Below the pieces are notes generated by a model. The model saw nothing but the letters and a program-made list of their open reading frames with translations, did not search any database and was not told where the DNA came from. Positions 1 through 8,860 of a stretch of 64,000 nt of DNA are shown here, piece after piece. The stretch lies in NCBI GenBank assembly GCA_965267475.1, contig OZ254079.1, forward strand, positions 2,356,001-2,420,000, given 5' to 3'. This DNA comes from JBCBKU01 sp965267475. GTDB taxonomy: Bacteria > Pseudomonadota > Alphaproteobacteria > Rhodobacterales > Rhodobacteraceae. The position numbers were made by a program, and so were the translations under genes. Positions within the stretch are counted from its first letter, which is position 1. Every line of letters begins with the position of its first letter.

Positions 1-652
1 GGCCAAGGCCGTCGCCACGGGAAGTTGGTCGGTCGCGGGTGCACAAGGGTTTCCAGATGGTGAAGCGATCCCCGTTGACCTGCTTCTTGGGGTCGCGGAA
101 CGGATCGCTCATGGCGTCGATCTACCCGTCTCGATCGATTTCGAAGGGGCCTACGCGACCGCGCCAGAAGCCGTAGGTCGGAACGTCACCCGGTTGATTT
201 CGCGGGGCATCATCGGCATGAACTTCGAAGATCAAATCGTTGGGATGCAAGGATTATATTCCGTTGATGAGCAATCCCGCCGGATCCGCGCTGCGCGCAA
301 AGCGGCTGAGGACAGCGGCATCGATTTCTTCATCAACGCGCGGACCGATGTATTTCTGAAAGAACCGGACGCATCGAAACATGCGGCACTTGCCGACGAG
401 GCGGTCGAACGCGGCCAGGCCTATGCGGACGCCGGCGGAAGCGGCTTTTTCGTCCCTGCCCTGACAGATCCCGATCTGATCGGGAAGATTTGCGACGCTG
501 TCCCGCTGCCCGTCAATGTGTTCATGCGCCCCGGGCTGCCAGCGAAGGAGAAACTGTCCGAGCTTGGTGTCGCCCGGATCAGCCATGGACCCGGGCCCTA
601 TCGCGCCATGCTGGCTTGGCTGGAAAGCGCCGCCGCCGACGCAGTTGGTTAG
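1..652 (+). CDS. Isocitrate lyase/phosphoenolpyruvate mutase family protein (5' partial)
   Basis: The gene enters the window already open: the frame starting at base 2 reads without a stop to the TAG at 652, giving about 216 C-terminal residues. The segment VSIDFEGAYA matches the metal-binding beta strand of the ICL/PEP mutase superfamily, and FINARTDVFL is the following conserved strand, so a TIM-barrel lyase acting on C-C or C-P bonds of 2-oxo acids or related substrates is likely. The loop that separates isocitrate or methylisocitrate lyases from PEP mutases and oxaloacetate decarboxylases lies upstream of the window, so the substrate cannot be named. The gene converges on the minus-strand scpB block with only one base between stops. 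Confidence 0.85.
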   Translation, partial: AKAVATGSWSVAGAQGFPDGEAIPVDLLLGVAERIAHGVDLPVSIDFEGAYATAPEAVGRNVTRLISRGIIGMNFEDQIVGMQGLYSVDEQSRRIRAARKAAEDSGIDFFINARTDVFLKEPDASKHAALADEAVERGQAYADAGGSGFFVPALTDPDLIGKICDAVPLPVNVFMRPGLPAKEKLSELGVARISHGPGPYRAMLAWLESAAADAVG

Positions 653-653
653 A

Positions 654-866
654 TCAGAAACGCGACACCCGGCGGCCAATCTTCATCGTTTGCTTTATGC
701 GCTTGGCGGTTTCCTTTTCGTCGACTTGCGGGGCGTCGGATCCTTCGTCGCCCTTCCGTCGCGCCATCGCGCCAGATGCGGCTTTGACGCCTGCGTTGAT
801 CCCTTTGCGCATCAGCAAACGTGTGCCCATGCGGACCAGCATGTTGATCAGTTGATTTGCATTCAT
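654..866 (-). CDS. Small conserved hypothetical protein downstream of scpB
   Basis: A 70-residue basic protein (MNANQLINMLVRMG...) whose ATG overlaps the scpB stop by four bases (ATGA), so it is probably translationally coupled to scpB as the last gene of the block. It has an amphipathic N-terminal helix, a glycine/alanine stretch, an acidic linker and a basic C-terminus (KIGRRVSRF). No signal peptide or convincing transmembrane helix is visible. I do not recognise a characterised family. The coupling suggests a real gene rather than a chance frame, but no function can be assigned. Confidence 0.7.
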   Translation of the reverse strand: MNANQLINMLVRMGTRLLMRKGINAGVKAASGAMARRKGDEGSDAPQVDEKETAKRIKQTMKIGRRVSRF

Positions 867-1564
867 TGCTCTGCTCCTGCGGTTTCACCGTCTTGGATGT
901 CGTTGTCGTCTGCCTCTTCAAACAGCTCGGACTGTTGATCTTCGCTGTCGTCGTCTTCCCCCTCCGCTCCAGGCGGTGGGCGATTGTCCAAAAGCCCGGC
1001 CGAGCGCAATTCCTTCAGCCCCGGCAGGTCTTTTGAAGAACTTAGTCCGAAATGGTCCAGAAACCCTTGGGTTACCACAAATGTGACCGGTCGGCCCGGC
1101 GTCATCCGGCGACGCCCCAGACGGATCCACTCCAATTCGAGAAGTTGGTCGATCGTGCCCCGGCTGACGGACACGCCGCGGATTTCTTCAATCTCGGCCC
1201 GCGTCACCGGTTGATGATAGGCAATAATCGCAAGCGTCTCGATAGCCGCGCGCGACAGCTTCCGCGTCTCGACCACTTCCTTGCGCATCAGGAAGCCGAG
1301 ATCTGGTGCCGTGCGGATTGCCCAGGCATCGCCAACCTTCACCACCTGCACCCCGCGCCCGTCATAGCGCTTTCGAAGTTGCTCGACCGCCGCCGCACCA
1401 TCGGCGCCATGGGGCATCCGCGCGTTCAATTCGGCCACTTTCACGGGCTCTGCCGAGGCGAAAAGGATCGCTTCAACCATGCGTTCCTGCTCGGCCAGGG
1501 GCGGCGCTTCAAACAGGCTTTCCTCGTCCTGCATCGGATTGTCCGAGATCTGATCATCAGCCAT
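863..1564 (-). CDS. scpB: Segregation and condensation protein B
   Basis: ScpB is the winged-helix kite subunit of the Smc-ScpAB condensin complex, which compacts and separates chromosomes. The 233-residue product contains the family N-terminus MVEAILFASAEPV, the core ETLAIIAYHQPVTRAEIEEI and the second winged helix GRRRMTPGRPVTFV. The open frame extends further upstream, but the ATG at 1564 is preferred because it overlaps the scpA stop by eight bases and yields the usual length. The C-terminal tail from about residue 195 is acidic and low complexity (EGEDDDSEDQQSELFEEADD), as often seen in alphaproteobacterial ScpB. Confidence 0.95.
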   Translation of the reverse strand: MADDQISDNPMQDEESLFEAPPLAEQERMVEAILFASAEPVKVAELNARMPHGADGAAAVEQLRKRYDGRGVQVVKVGDAWAIRTAPDLGFLMRKEVVETRKLSRAAIETLAIIAYHQPVTRAEIEEIRGVSVSRGTIDQLLELEWIRLGRRRMTPGRPVTFVVTQGFLDHFGLSSSKDLPGLKELRSAGLLDNRPPPGAEGEDDDSEDQQSELFEEADDNDIQDGETAGAEQ

Positions 1565-2357
1565 CGACGGGCCTCCGGCGCAATTGGATGGGGGCGAAGG
1601 TGTCGGATTGCCGAAGCTCCGCCGAGCCTGCCTTGACCAGTTCCAGCGCCGCAGCAAACGTGGCCGCGGTGGCGGACCGGCGTTCGGCGGGTGACCCGCT
1701 CCATCCCTCGGGCAGGAAGGATGACAGATCCGCCCACTCGCCCGCGAAGCCGATCAGCGGGCGCAAACGATCCAGCGCCTCTTCCATGGTCAACACATGG
1801 TCCCGGTCCATCACGTAAGGGCGGAAATCGTCCTTCGTACGAACGCGCGCATAGCCCTGCATCAAATCCAGAAGTGTGGCCGTGAACCGCACTTTCCGGT
1901 ACCGCGTCACATCCTCGGGCACACCGCGAACGAAGAAGTCGCGCCCCTTCTGGTCGCGGGCCATCAGCTTAGCCGCCACATCCCGCATGGCCGACAGACG
2001 TTCCAACTGGAAGGCCAGATGTGCCGCGAGTTCATCGCCCGACGGACCATCATCTTCCGGGTCGGGCGGCAACAAAAGGCGCGATTTCAGGAAGGCGAGC
2101 CAAGCCGCCATCACCAAGTAATCCGCTGCCAGCTCGATCCGAAGCACCTTTGCCTGTTCGACGAATGCCAGGTACTGCTTGGCCAACGCCAGAACCGAGA
2201 TCTTGCGAAGATCGACTTTCTGCGTTCGGCTGAGCGTCAATAGAAGGTCCAGCGGCCCTTCGAACCCGTCTACGTCCACGATCAGCGCCTCGGCCGCCAG
2301 CCGAGCATCGACGTGGATCACGTTGTCGGTCTGAGGGGTGTGGGGCGTTTCAGACAT
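1557..2357 (-). CDS. scpA: Segregation and condensation protein A
   Basis: ScpA is the kleisin that bridges the Smc head domains with ScpB. The diagnostic GFEGPLDLLLTLSRTQKVDL lies near residues 31-50, and a long helical middle part follows (LAADYLVMAAWLAFLKSRLL). The start at 2357 gives 266 residues and overlaps the nagZ stop by eight bases. The upstream in-frame extension runs through nagZ and is not credible. The gene sits in the order nagZ-scpA-scpB familiar from Rhodobacterales. Confidence 0.95.
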   Translation of the reverse strand: MSETPHTPQTDNVIHVDARLAAEALIVDVDGFEGPLDLLLTLSRTQKVDLRKISVLALAKQYLAFVEQAKVLRIELAADYLVMAAWLAFLKSRLLLPPDPEDDGPSGDELAAHLAFQLERLSAMRDVAAKLMARDQKGRDFFVRGVPEDVTRYRKVRFTATLLDLMQGYARVRTKDDFRPYVMDRDHVLTMEEALDRLRPLIGFAGEWADLSSFLPEGWSGSPAERRSATAATFAAALELVKAGSAELRQSDTFAPIQLRRRPVDG

Positions 2358-3360
2358 GGGAAGCCTTTTCCAGAAGCGCCTCAAGCTCTGCCTCGGCGGC
2401 TGCGATGTCAATGGGGTCCGGCACCCGTCGGCAGGCCAGCGCCGCGTTGGCTCTGTCCTGTCCCGCTGTGGAAAGGCGCGGCGCGACATTGGCGATGGAC
2501 ACCATCTCAGCCACGTCGCCGTTGCAATGCAGGATCAGATCGCATCCCGCGTTGAGCGCAGCCATCCCGCGTTCGGCCACGGTCCCGCCGAGCGCTTCCA
2601 TCGAGATGTCGTCGGTCATCAAGAGACCAGCGAACCCGATAGTATCGCGGATCACCGCGATGACGTCGGGCGATACGGTGCCGGGCCGTTCGGAATCAAT
2701 GGCTTGATAAAGGACATGGGCTGTCATCCCCATCGACAGATCGGCCAAGGCGCGAAACGGGGCGAAATCTTCCGTCAGAAGAACGTCGAACGCTGCGTCC
2801 GTCCGGGGAAGGTGATCGTGGCTGTTGACCGTTGCCCGCCCATGCCCGGGCATGTGTTTCATCACAGGCAACACGCCACCCGCCATCTGGCCGTCAACGG
2901 TTGCCCGGGCCAGCCGCGTCACGGTTTCCGCGTCGTCCCCGTAGCAGCGGTTCAGCAGAAAGGGGTGCGTCTCGGCCCGGCCAATGTCACACAATGGCGT
3001 ACAATTCACATCGATCCCGAAGCTGTCCAATTCGTGGGATGTGATCCGGGACCGAAGCCACATAGCCCTTTCGGCCCGGTCCCCGGCTGCCATTGCGAAA
3101 TCCCGAGCCGCAGGCCAAGGCCGCGCCATCTCAGGTGGCATACGGGTCACCCGCCCACCTTCCTGATCGATCAGAATGGGGGCTTGCCAGCCGACACTTT
3201 CTCGCAAATCCGTCGTCAGTTTCCGAAGCTGATCCGGTGTCTCGATGTTTCGAGCAAACAGGATGAACCCCCAGGGCTGCGCCGTCGCGAAAAAGGCAGC
3301 CTCGTCAGCGGTCAGCACCGGCCCCGAGCAGCCGAAGATATAGGCGCCCGGACTTGCCAT
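2350..3360 (-). CDS. nagZ: Beta-N-acetylhexosaminidase, glycoside hydrolase family 3
   Basis: NagZ removes N-acetylglucosamine from 1,6-anhydro-muropeptides in cytoplasmic peptidoglycan recycling. The 336-residue protein shows the GH3 signature motif KHMPGHG at residues 168-174, IDQEGGRV at 64-71, and the nucleophile region LMTDDISM near residue 250. No signal peptide is present, consistent with a cytoplasmic enzyme. It lies six bases downstream of the SPOR-domain gene and overlaps scpA, so the cell-envelope and chromosome segregation genes probably share a transcript. Confidence 0.95.
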   Translation of the reverse strand: MASPGAYIFGCSGPVLTADEAAFFATAQPWGFILFARNIETPDQLRKLTTDLRESVGWQAPILIDQEGGRVTRMPPEMARPWPAARDFAMAAGDRAERAMWLRSRITSHELDSFGIDVNCTPLCDIGRAETHPFLLNRCYGDDAETVTRLARATVDGQMAGGVLPVMKHMPGHGRATVNSHDHLPRTDAAFDVLLTEDFAPFRALADLSMGMTAHVLYQAIDSERPGTVSPDVIAVIRDTIGFAGLLMTDDISMEALGGTVAERGMAALNAGCDLILHCNGDVAEMVSIANVAPRLSTAGQDRANAALACRRVPDPIDIAAAEAELEALLEKASHV

Positions 3361-3365
3361 TGCCG

Positions 3366-4373
3366 TCAGCGCTGGACCACGGGAATGCAGTTGGCGTTCT
3401 CGGCCACCAGGACCGCGCAGAACCGGCGTGCCGCTGCCAGATCGTCAAATCCCATGACGCGCAGACGGAAGAACGTCTTGCCCCCGGCCGAGGCCTCCAT
3501 GATCAGCCGTTCCTTGTCGTCAAAATAGTCTCGAAACTGGGTCGACATCGTCACCCATTCGGCGCGGGCCACGTCCTTGCTGGCATAGGCGCCAAGCTGA
3601 ACTAGCCGCGTCCCGGGTTCCGGCAGCACTTCATCCGAAGGGATCCAGTCGCCCGTGGCCGTCAACACCATGGTGGTGCCAGGCGGAGCCACTGGTGCCT
3701 CTGCCTGAGCCGGTTCCACCGCCGAAGCCGCCGCCGTCGCAGCAGCGCTGCTGGTTTGGATAACACCGGTGATCCGCTGGGGCCGTTCAACCGGGCGCAG
3801 CGAGGTTGTGACGCCCGGCACATCCACCGGGATCGCACCGTCCGGTGGCGTTTGAACGGCCGGCACATCTTCGCCCAGAGCTTCGGCAATCGCAGCCTCA
3901 ATCGCAGTGGGCGTAGTCTCTTCGACGGGGCCATCGGCGCCAGCGTCGAGTGCCGCCGTATCGCTGGTCACAGGTGCCGTGCCGGTCGCATCGGCTTCGG
4001 CCGCCGCCGGCGTATCGGGCAAGAGCGACAGGACAGGTTGATCGTCGCCGTCCAGTTCGATCGGTGCCGGGGCAAGGATCAAACGTTCGGCAGGTTCTTC
4101 TGGCCCCACATCGGCAGCCACTGTGTTCACAGACAGCCCCTGATGCGGCGCCTCGACCCCGCCGGGATTGTCGGGCGCCACGCGCATCGGACCTTCCAGC
4201 GCGCGCACGACGGGAACCCCATTCACGTCGCGCATCAAAAGTTCGTATCCCCAGACCCCAAGGCCCGCGACAAGCGCGAGCGACACGACCGCGCCGCCCA
4301 GGTTCACCAGGGTTGAAATTGAGGTTTCGGACGCACCGAAATCCCCCGCATCATCATAATTGATATCTGCCAT
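3366..4373 (-). CDS. SPOR domain-containing membrane protein
   Basis: A 335-residue bitopic protein. The N-terminus is cytoplasmic and acidic, a transmembrane helix lies near residues 20-46 (GGAVVSLALVAGLGVWGYELL), then comes a long Ala/Pro/Glu-rich periplasmic linker and a C-terminal SPOR domain (about 255-335, beginning TRLVQLGAYASKDVARAEW). SPOR domains bind denuded septal peptidoglycan, so a cell-division role is likely. A GTG lies three codons upstream, but the ATG at 4373 has a GAGG Shine-Dalgarno sequence six bases ahead. The position between argS and nagZ is typical for Rhodobacterales. Confidence 0.9.
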   Translation of the reverse strand: MADINYDDAGDFGASETSISTLVNLGGAVVSLALVAGLGVWGYELLMRDVNGVPVVRALEGPMRVAPDNPGGVEAPHQGLSVNTVAADVGPEEPAERLILAPAPIELDGDDQPVLSLLPDTPAAAEADATGTAPVTSDTAALDAGADGPVEETTPTAIEAAIAEALGEDVPAVQTPPDGAIPVDVPGVTTSLRPVERPQRITGVIQTSSAAATAAASAVEPAQAEAPVAPPGTTMVLTATGDWIPSDEVLPEPGTRLVQLGAYASKDVARAEWVTMSTQFRDYFDDKERLIMEASAGGKTFFRLRVMGFDDLAAARRFCAVLVAENANCIPVVQR

Positions 4374-4451
4374 CCGCCTCACTCCGTGCCGGTCTTACGC
4401 CAGCATCTTTCTGCTCTGACGCACGGGGCCGCGTGGCTGATGGTTCGAATC

Positions 4452-6176
4452 TCAGCGCATTTCTTCGGCTGGCGTCACGCCTAGAATAGCAAGTCCTGCT
4501 GAAATAACAACGGCCACGGCCTCGGCAAGCGGCATCTTGGCGGCGGTGGCCTTGGGGTTGCCGTCTTGCACGAACCTCAGGTGCGTATGCTCGTTTCCTT
4601 TGTTCCAGAGCGCATGGAACTCGGAGGCCAGTTCATACAGATAGAAGGCCACCCGATGCGGTTCGTGGTTCCGAGCCGCGATTTCGATCAACCGCGGCCA
4701 TTCGGCGATCTTTCTGGCGACCACGAATTCGGCAGGATCTTCCAGATGCGCGTTGTCCGATGTGGGCAGGCCAAGCTCTTCGACTTTCCGGAACAGCGAC
4801 CGGACCCGCGCATGGGCGTACTGAACATAGAAGACCGGATTGTCCTTCGATTGCTCAAGCACCTTATCCAGGTCGAAATCAAGCGGCGCGTCGTTCTTCC
4901 GTGTCAGCATGACGAAACGCGTCACATCCGGGCCCGCCTGATCGATTAGATCGGCGAGGGTCACGAACGTCCCTGCCCGCTTCGACATCTTGAATGGTTC
5001 ACCATCTTTGAACAGCCGCACGAGCTGCGTCAGCTTGATGTCGAGCGGGACCTTGCCGTCCGACAGGGCCGAGACAGCCGCATTCATCCGTTTGACATAG
5101 CCGCCATGATCGGCGCCGAAGACATCGATCAGAAGATCGAAATCACGGGAAATCTTGTCATAGTGATAGGCGATGTCGGGCGCGAAATAGGTCCAGGATC
5201 CGTCCGACTTCTTCACCGGCCGGTCCACATCGTCGCCATGTTCCGTGGACCGGAACAGGGTTTGTTCCCGGGGTTCCCAATCCTCAGGCACCTTGCCCTT
5301 GGGGGGCTCGAGCGTGCCATCATAAATCAGGCCCTTGCCTTTCAAATCCTCGATGGCGGCTTCGATCCGCCCTGTGTCGTAAAGCGACTTCTCGGAAAAG
5401 AAGACGTCCATCGCGATCCCGACCTTGGCCAGATCGTCCCGGATCAGGTCCATCATGGCATCGGTGGCAAATGCGCGCACTTCGGACAGCCAGAATTGTT
5501 CGCCCTTGTCGACGAACTGATCGCCCACCTTTGCTTTCAATGCTTCGCCAACCGGGATCAGGTAATCGCCCGGGTACGTGCCATCCTCAAACGCCACGTC
5601 CTGACCATGAGCTTCGAGGTACCTGAGATAAACCGACCGCGCCAACACATCGACCTGCGCGCCGCCATCGTTGATGTAATACTCGCGGGTCACATCATAT
5701 CCGGCCGCCTCCAACAGCCGGGCAAGCGCGTCGCCAAAGACGGCGCCCCTTGCATGGCCGATATGGAGCGGACCGGTCGGATTGGCCGAGACAAATTCGA
5801 CATTCACCTTCACGCCCGCGCCCATTCCAGAATGGCCGAACGCCTTCCCGGCATCGATCGCTTCGGCGACGACGTCGTGCCAGATCCCCTGTGCCAGCCG
5901 CAGGTTCAAAAACCCCGGCCCCGCGACTTCAGCCGTTTCGATCCGCGGATCGGCTGCCAGTTTCTCGGCCAGTCCAGTGGCCAGATCACGCGGCACTTTG
6001 CCCGATGCCTTGCCCAGCACCATTGCCGCGTTGGTGGCCATGTCCCCATGGGCGGCATCGCGTGGCGGCTCGACCGCAACAGGTCCATAGTTCAGCCCGG
6101 GCGGCAGATCGCCCTCGGCCACCATGGCATCCAAGGATTCGATGACGGCAGTGCGGATATCGGTGAAAATGTTCAT
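4452..6176 (-). CDS. argS: Arginyl-tRNA synthetase
   Basis: Class I aminoacyl-tRNA synthetase charging tRNA-Arg. The 574-residue protein has the N-terminal Add-1 type domain, the HIGH signature as GPLHIGHARG at residues 135-144, the KMSKS equivalent as KMSKRAG, and a C-terminal DALR anticodon-binding domain (VQYAHARVRSLFRK onwards). An in-frame start 13 codons upstream exists, but MNIFTDIRTAV matches the family N-terminus. It is the first gene of the minus-strand block and diverges from the SDR gene over 128 bp. Confidence 0.97.
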   Translation of the reverse strand: MNIFTDIRTAVIESLDAMVAEGDLPPGLNYGPVAVEPPRDAAHGDMATNAAMVLGKASGKVPRDLATGLAEKLAADPRIETAEVAGPGFLNLRLAQGIWHDVVAEAIDAGKAFGHSGMGAGVKVNVEFVSANPTGPLHIGHARGAVFGDALARLLEAAGYDVTREYYINDGGAQVDVLARSVYLRYLEAHGQDVAFEDGTYPGDYLIPVGEALKAKVGDQFVDKGEQFWLSEVRAFATDAMMDLIRDDLAKVGIAMDVFFSEKSLYDTGRIEAAIEDLKGKGLIYDGTLEPPKGKVPEDWEPREQTLFRSTEHGDDVDRPVKKSDGSWTYFAPDIAYHYDKISRDFDLLIDVFGADHGGYVKRMNAAVSALSDGKVPLDIKLTQLVRLFKDGEPFKMSKRAGTFVTLADLIDQAGPDVTRFVMLTRKNDAPLDFDLDKVLEQSKDNPVFYVQYAHARVRSLFRKVEELGLPTSDNAHLEDPAEFVVARKIAEWPRLIEIAARNHEPHRVAFYLYELASEFHALWNKGNEHTHLRFVQDGNPKATAAKMPLAEAVAVVISAGLAILGVTPAEEMR

Positions 6177-6304
6177 GGGGCTGCCCTCTATCACGCCGGG
6201 GTCCTGCGTCAACAAAATGGCGATTTTTTCGGGCCACGGCGAACCCTTTTGGATCGCCGAAGTGTCTTCCCTTCAAAGACCTCTGACAAGGAAGGATGAC
6301 ACCA

Positions 6305-7042
6305 ATGAACATTGCCGGACAAAAAGCGCTCGTGATCGGCGCAACGAAGGGTGCCGGGCGCGCCGTCACCGAGATGCTGATATCGGACGGTGCAAGCGTC
6401 ATGGCTGTGGCGCGCGGGGCCGAGGGGCTCAAAGCGTTAAGCGCGGCACATCCCGAGGTGACAACGCTTGCCGCAGACGCCGCGGAAGGCAGCGCTGCCG
6501 AAATCCTGAAAGATGCAGATCCCGATATCCTGGTTCTGGCGGGCGGAAGCCAGCCCAAAATGGCGCCATTGGCGGCGCTCTCCTGGGATGAGTTCAGTAT
6601 GCCTTGGCAAAGCGATACCAAAATCGCCTTTGATTTCATTCAGGCGACGCTCAAACTGCCGATGCGACCCGGCGGGCGGATCATCAATTTCGCAAGCGGG
6701 GCTGCGATGAACGGGTCACGCCTTTCGGGCGGCTATGCAGGGGCCAAGCGGATGCAGCACTTCATCGCGAATTACGCTCAGGCCGAGGCTGCCGAAAAGG
6801 GGCTCGACCTGACTTTTGCCACCGTCTATCCGCGCCAATTGGTGGCCGGGACCGAAATTGCGGCGAATGCCGCCTCTGCCTATGGGGCATCGACGGGCCA
6901 AGGCCCGGACGCTTTCATGGCCCAGTGGGACGCGCCGCTGACACCGCAGAAGATCGCGACTTACGTGCGCGAGATCCTTGGCAAAGACGACCCGGCGGGT
7001 GCCTGGCTCCTGGGGGGCCAATCGATGGAAGCCCATGGATAA
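6305..7042 (+). CDS. SDR family NAD(P)-dependent oxidoreductase
   Basis: Classical short-chain dehydrogenase of 245 residues. The nucleotide-binding glycine motif is VIGATKGAGRAV near residues 10-21; the usual NNAG is replaced by LAGGSQPK; the active-site Tyr-Lys pair is in GGYAGAK (YxxxK) with an upstream serine in NFASGAAMNGS. Substrate unknown. I chose the ATG at 6305 because the AAGGAAGG Shine-Dalgarno sequence abuts the alternative ATG at 6296. The gene overlaps the sigma-factor gene by eight bases, so the two are almost certainly co-expressed, which hints that the sigma factor regulates or responds with this enzyme. Confidence 0.85.
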   Translation: MNIAGQKALVIGATKGAGRAVTEMLISDGASVMAVARGAEGLKALSAAHPEVTTLAADAAEGSAAEILKDADPDILVLAGGSQPKMAPLAALSWDEFSMPWQSDTKIAFDFIQATLKLPMRPGGRIINFASGAAMNGSRLSGGYAGAKRMQHFIANYAQAEAAEKGLDLTFATVYPRQLVAGTEIAANAASAYGASTGQGPDAFMAQWDAPLTPQKIATYVREILGKDDPAGAWLLGGQSMEAHG

Positions 7043-7886
7043 CCCGAACACAGTTGACGACGCTCTGGCCGCCCTCCGGCCAGAGCTGCACCGATATCTT
7101 GCCCGCATGATGGGATCTGTCATCGATGGGGAAGATGTGCTGCAAGACACGCTTTTGAAGGCGCTGCGCGCTTTGCAATCGGGAACCGAGGTTCAGAACC
7201 TCCGAGCCTGGGCCTTCCGCATCGCCCATACCACCGCGCTGAACGCGCTTCGTGTGCGTGCCCGGGATCGCGCCATGGCCGCGACTCTTGCGATGGAGGT
7301 TCATATGGACGAGCTCCCGAAAGGCGGCGACATGGTCGACACCTTGCGCCCTTTTATGGCGCTGACCCCGAAACAGCGCAGCGCCGTGATCCTGCGGGAT
7401 GTTCTTGGTTATAGCGCGGAAGAGGTGGCCGACCTGACCGAGAGCTCGGTCTCATCGGTGAAATCTGCATTGCACCGTGGGCGAAGTGACTTGCGAAAGG
7501 CCACGGCCCGGCCCCCCGCCCAGCTTGATCCCGATACCATGGCCCGGCTTCAAACCTATGCCGCGCATTTCAATGCCCATGACTTCGACCGAATCCGGGC
7601 CGAACTTGCCGAAGAAGTGCGCCTTGATCTCGTGGCCCGGGAAACCGTGCAGGGAAAGGCCCGCGTGGGGCATTATTTCACCAACTATTCGGCTCAGGAT
7701 GATTGGTTATTGGCTCCGGGTCAGGTGGAAGACCGGCCTGCCATCCTTGTCTTCGATCGCCAGAACCCGGGCAAGGCGCCCCGCTATTTCGTGCTTCTGG
7801 ACTGGACGCCACTTGGCCTGATCAAGATCCGCGATTTTCGTTATGCCAATTACGCGATGACGGACGCCACTTGGGCGCGGGTTTGA
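7035..7886 (+). CDS. ECF-type RNA polymerase sigma factor with C-terminal SnoaL-like domain
   Basis: A 283-residue sigma-70 family protein. Region 2 covers roughly residues 8-75 (IDGEDVLQDTLLKALRAL), region 4 lies near 105-150 (LTPKQRSAVILRDVLGYSAEEVADL, then a helix-turn-helix ending SALHRGRSDLRK), and about 120 further residues resemble the NTF2/SnoaL-like tail of ECF41/SigJ-type factors, which is known to control activity in place of an anti-sigma factor. No anti-sigma gene is adjacent. The ATG at 7035 overlaps the SDR stop by eight bases; a longer frame from 6978 lies inside the SDR gene and is rejected. Confidence 0.85.
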   Translation: MDNPNTVDDALAALRPELHRYLARMMGSVIDGEDVLQDTLLKALRALQSGTEVQNLRAWAFRIAHTTALNALRVRARDRAMAATLAMEVHMDELPKGGDMVDTLRPFMALTPKQRSAVILRDVLGYSAEEVADLTESSVSSVKSALHRGRSDLRKATARPPAQLDPDTMARLQTYAAHFNAHDFDRIRAELAEEVRLDLVARETVQGKARVGHYFTNYSAQDDWLLAPGQVEDRPAILVFDRQNPGKAPRYFVLLDWTPLGLIKIRDFRYANYAMTDATWARV

Positions 7887-7925
7887 CCCACTGGTGGTCC
7901 CTATAATTTCCGGCGCGAACGCTGC

Positions 7926-7983
7926 GGGGGCAGTGTCCCCCTGGAATCCGCACGAAGTGCCAGAAGGAATGCGCCGCAGGCGC
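7926..7983. terminator. Two small hairpins between convergent genes
   Basis: Between the sigma-factor gene and the convergent minus-strand gene lie two inverted repeats: GGGGG(CAGTGT)CCCCC at 7926-7941 and GCGCC-GCA-GGCGC at 7971-7983. Neither is followed by a clear T-run on either strand, so bidirectional termination is only inferred from position. Confidence 0.3.
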
Positions 7984-7992
7984 GCAATCAGA

Positions 7993-8784
7993 TCACACCT
8001 GCCGTCGGGCATATCCGGCAGGATCTGCGCGCATCAGCGTCCAGTCGGACCGAGCCCGTAGGGGTGCGAGTTCGGCGGCATTGTCAATAAAATCCATCCG
8101 GATCTCTGCCGAATACCCGTCGCGTTTCTTCGACGCAGTGACCAACATATCCGCAATCGCGACCATCGCGCCGTCTTCCTGACCCGCCAGCGCAAGCAAG
8201 CGGGCCCCCTGGATTTCATGGGACATCGCGTTGCCGGGGCTGGGCTCCAGCGCGGCATAGTCCTCAAGCGCCTGCGCGATCTCGCCCTGCATGATCATCA
8301 CATCGATCAGACCCGCACGGCTGACATAGGCGAAAGCACCCATTTCCATTTTTGGCAGGCCACGTTCGGCCAGATCCCGCACCCGTTGAAACAGATGCCG
8401 CGCCAGATCCAACTGACCCGCGGCCTTCGCGGTTTGGGCGAGATGCGTGAGAAGCGGTGGAAAGTCCCAGAACATCTCGGCCCGGTCCCCGACCAATGCC
8501 AGGGCCGTGTCGCGCTCACCCGCTTGCATGGCCTGGGCGAACTGCCTCCATTCCTTGTTCCACCAGGCCTGCGCATCCAGGGCCTGCCGCGCCGCGGCTT
8601 CCCCTGGGGTGCCCTTCCAATGCATCCGCGTGGGTCTAAGGTTCAGCGCCGCCTCATAGCTGCACCCCGCCTCGGCCAGCGCCACACCCAAGGCCGCCTG
8701 GGCTTCGATGCTGTCACGCGCGGCCTTGCGCAGGGCGCCAATGGCTGCCGCCTCGGTCAAAGGACGTTCAAGCAGTTGTTCCAT
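7993..8784 (-). CDS. TPR-like helical repeat protein of unknown function
   Basis: A 263-residue, alanine- and leucine-rich all-helical protein with degenerate TPR/SEL1-like repeats (for example AAGQLDLARHLFQRVRDLAERG and QGEIAQALEDYAALEPSPGN). No signal peptide, transmembrane helix or catalytic motif is visible. It stands alone between the convergent sigma-factor gene and dgt, which is on the same strand 76 bp upstream. TPR-like proteins usually act as protein-binding scaffolds; I cannot name a partner. Confidence 0.6.
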   Translation of the reverse strand: MEQLLERPLTEAAAIGALRKAARDSIEAQAALGVALAEAGCSYEAALNLRPTRMHWKGTPGEAAARQALDAQAWWNKEWRQFAQAMQAGERDTALALVGDRAEMFWDFPPLLTHLAQTAKAAGQLDLARHLFQRVRDLAERGLPKMEMGAFAYVSRAGLIDVMIMQGEIAQALEDYAALEPSPGNAMSHEIQGARLLALAGQEDGAMVAIADMLVTASKKRDGYSAEIRMDFIDNAAELAPLRARSDWTLMRADPAGYARRQV

Positions 8785-8860
8785 GTCGGAGCACCCGGAT
8801 CTGGCGCCCCCTTCCCCAGCCCTTGAAAACTAGCATGACCGAAACGGGCCAGCAATCGGG

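Noticed and set aside
2338..3528. Long plus-strand open frame antisense to nagZ and the SPOR gene
   Set aside because: It lies wholly opposite well-supported genes, has no family motif and is His/Arg/Pro-rich as expected of a GC-rich shadow.
4435..4462. GGTTCGAATCTC resembling a tRNA T-loop downstream of the argS stop
   Set aside because: No acceptor stem, anticodon arm or matching D arm surrounds it, and it overlaps the argS stop.
5106..6299. 397-codon plus-strand open frame opposite argS
   Set aside because: argS is certain from its signature motifs; the antisense frame has shadow-like composition and no start context.
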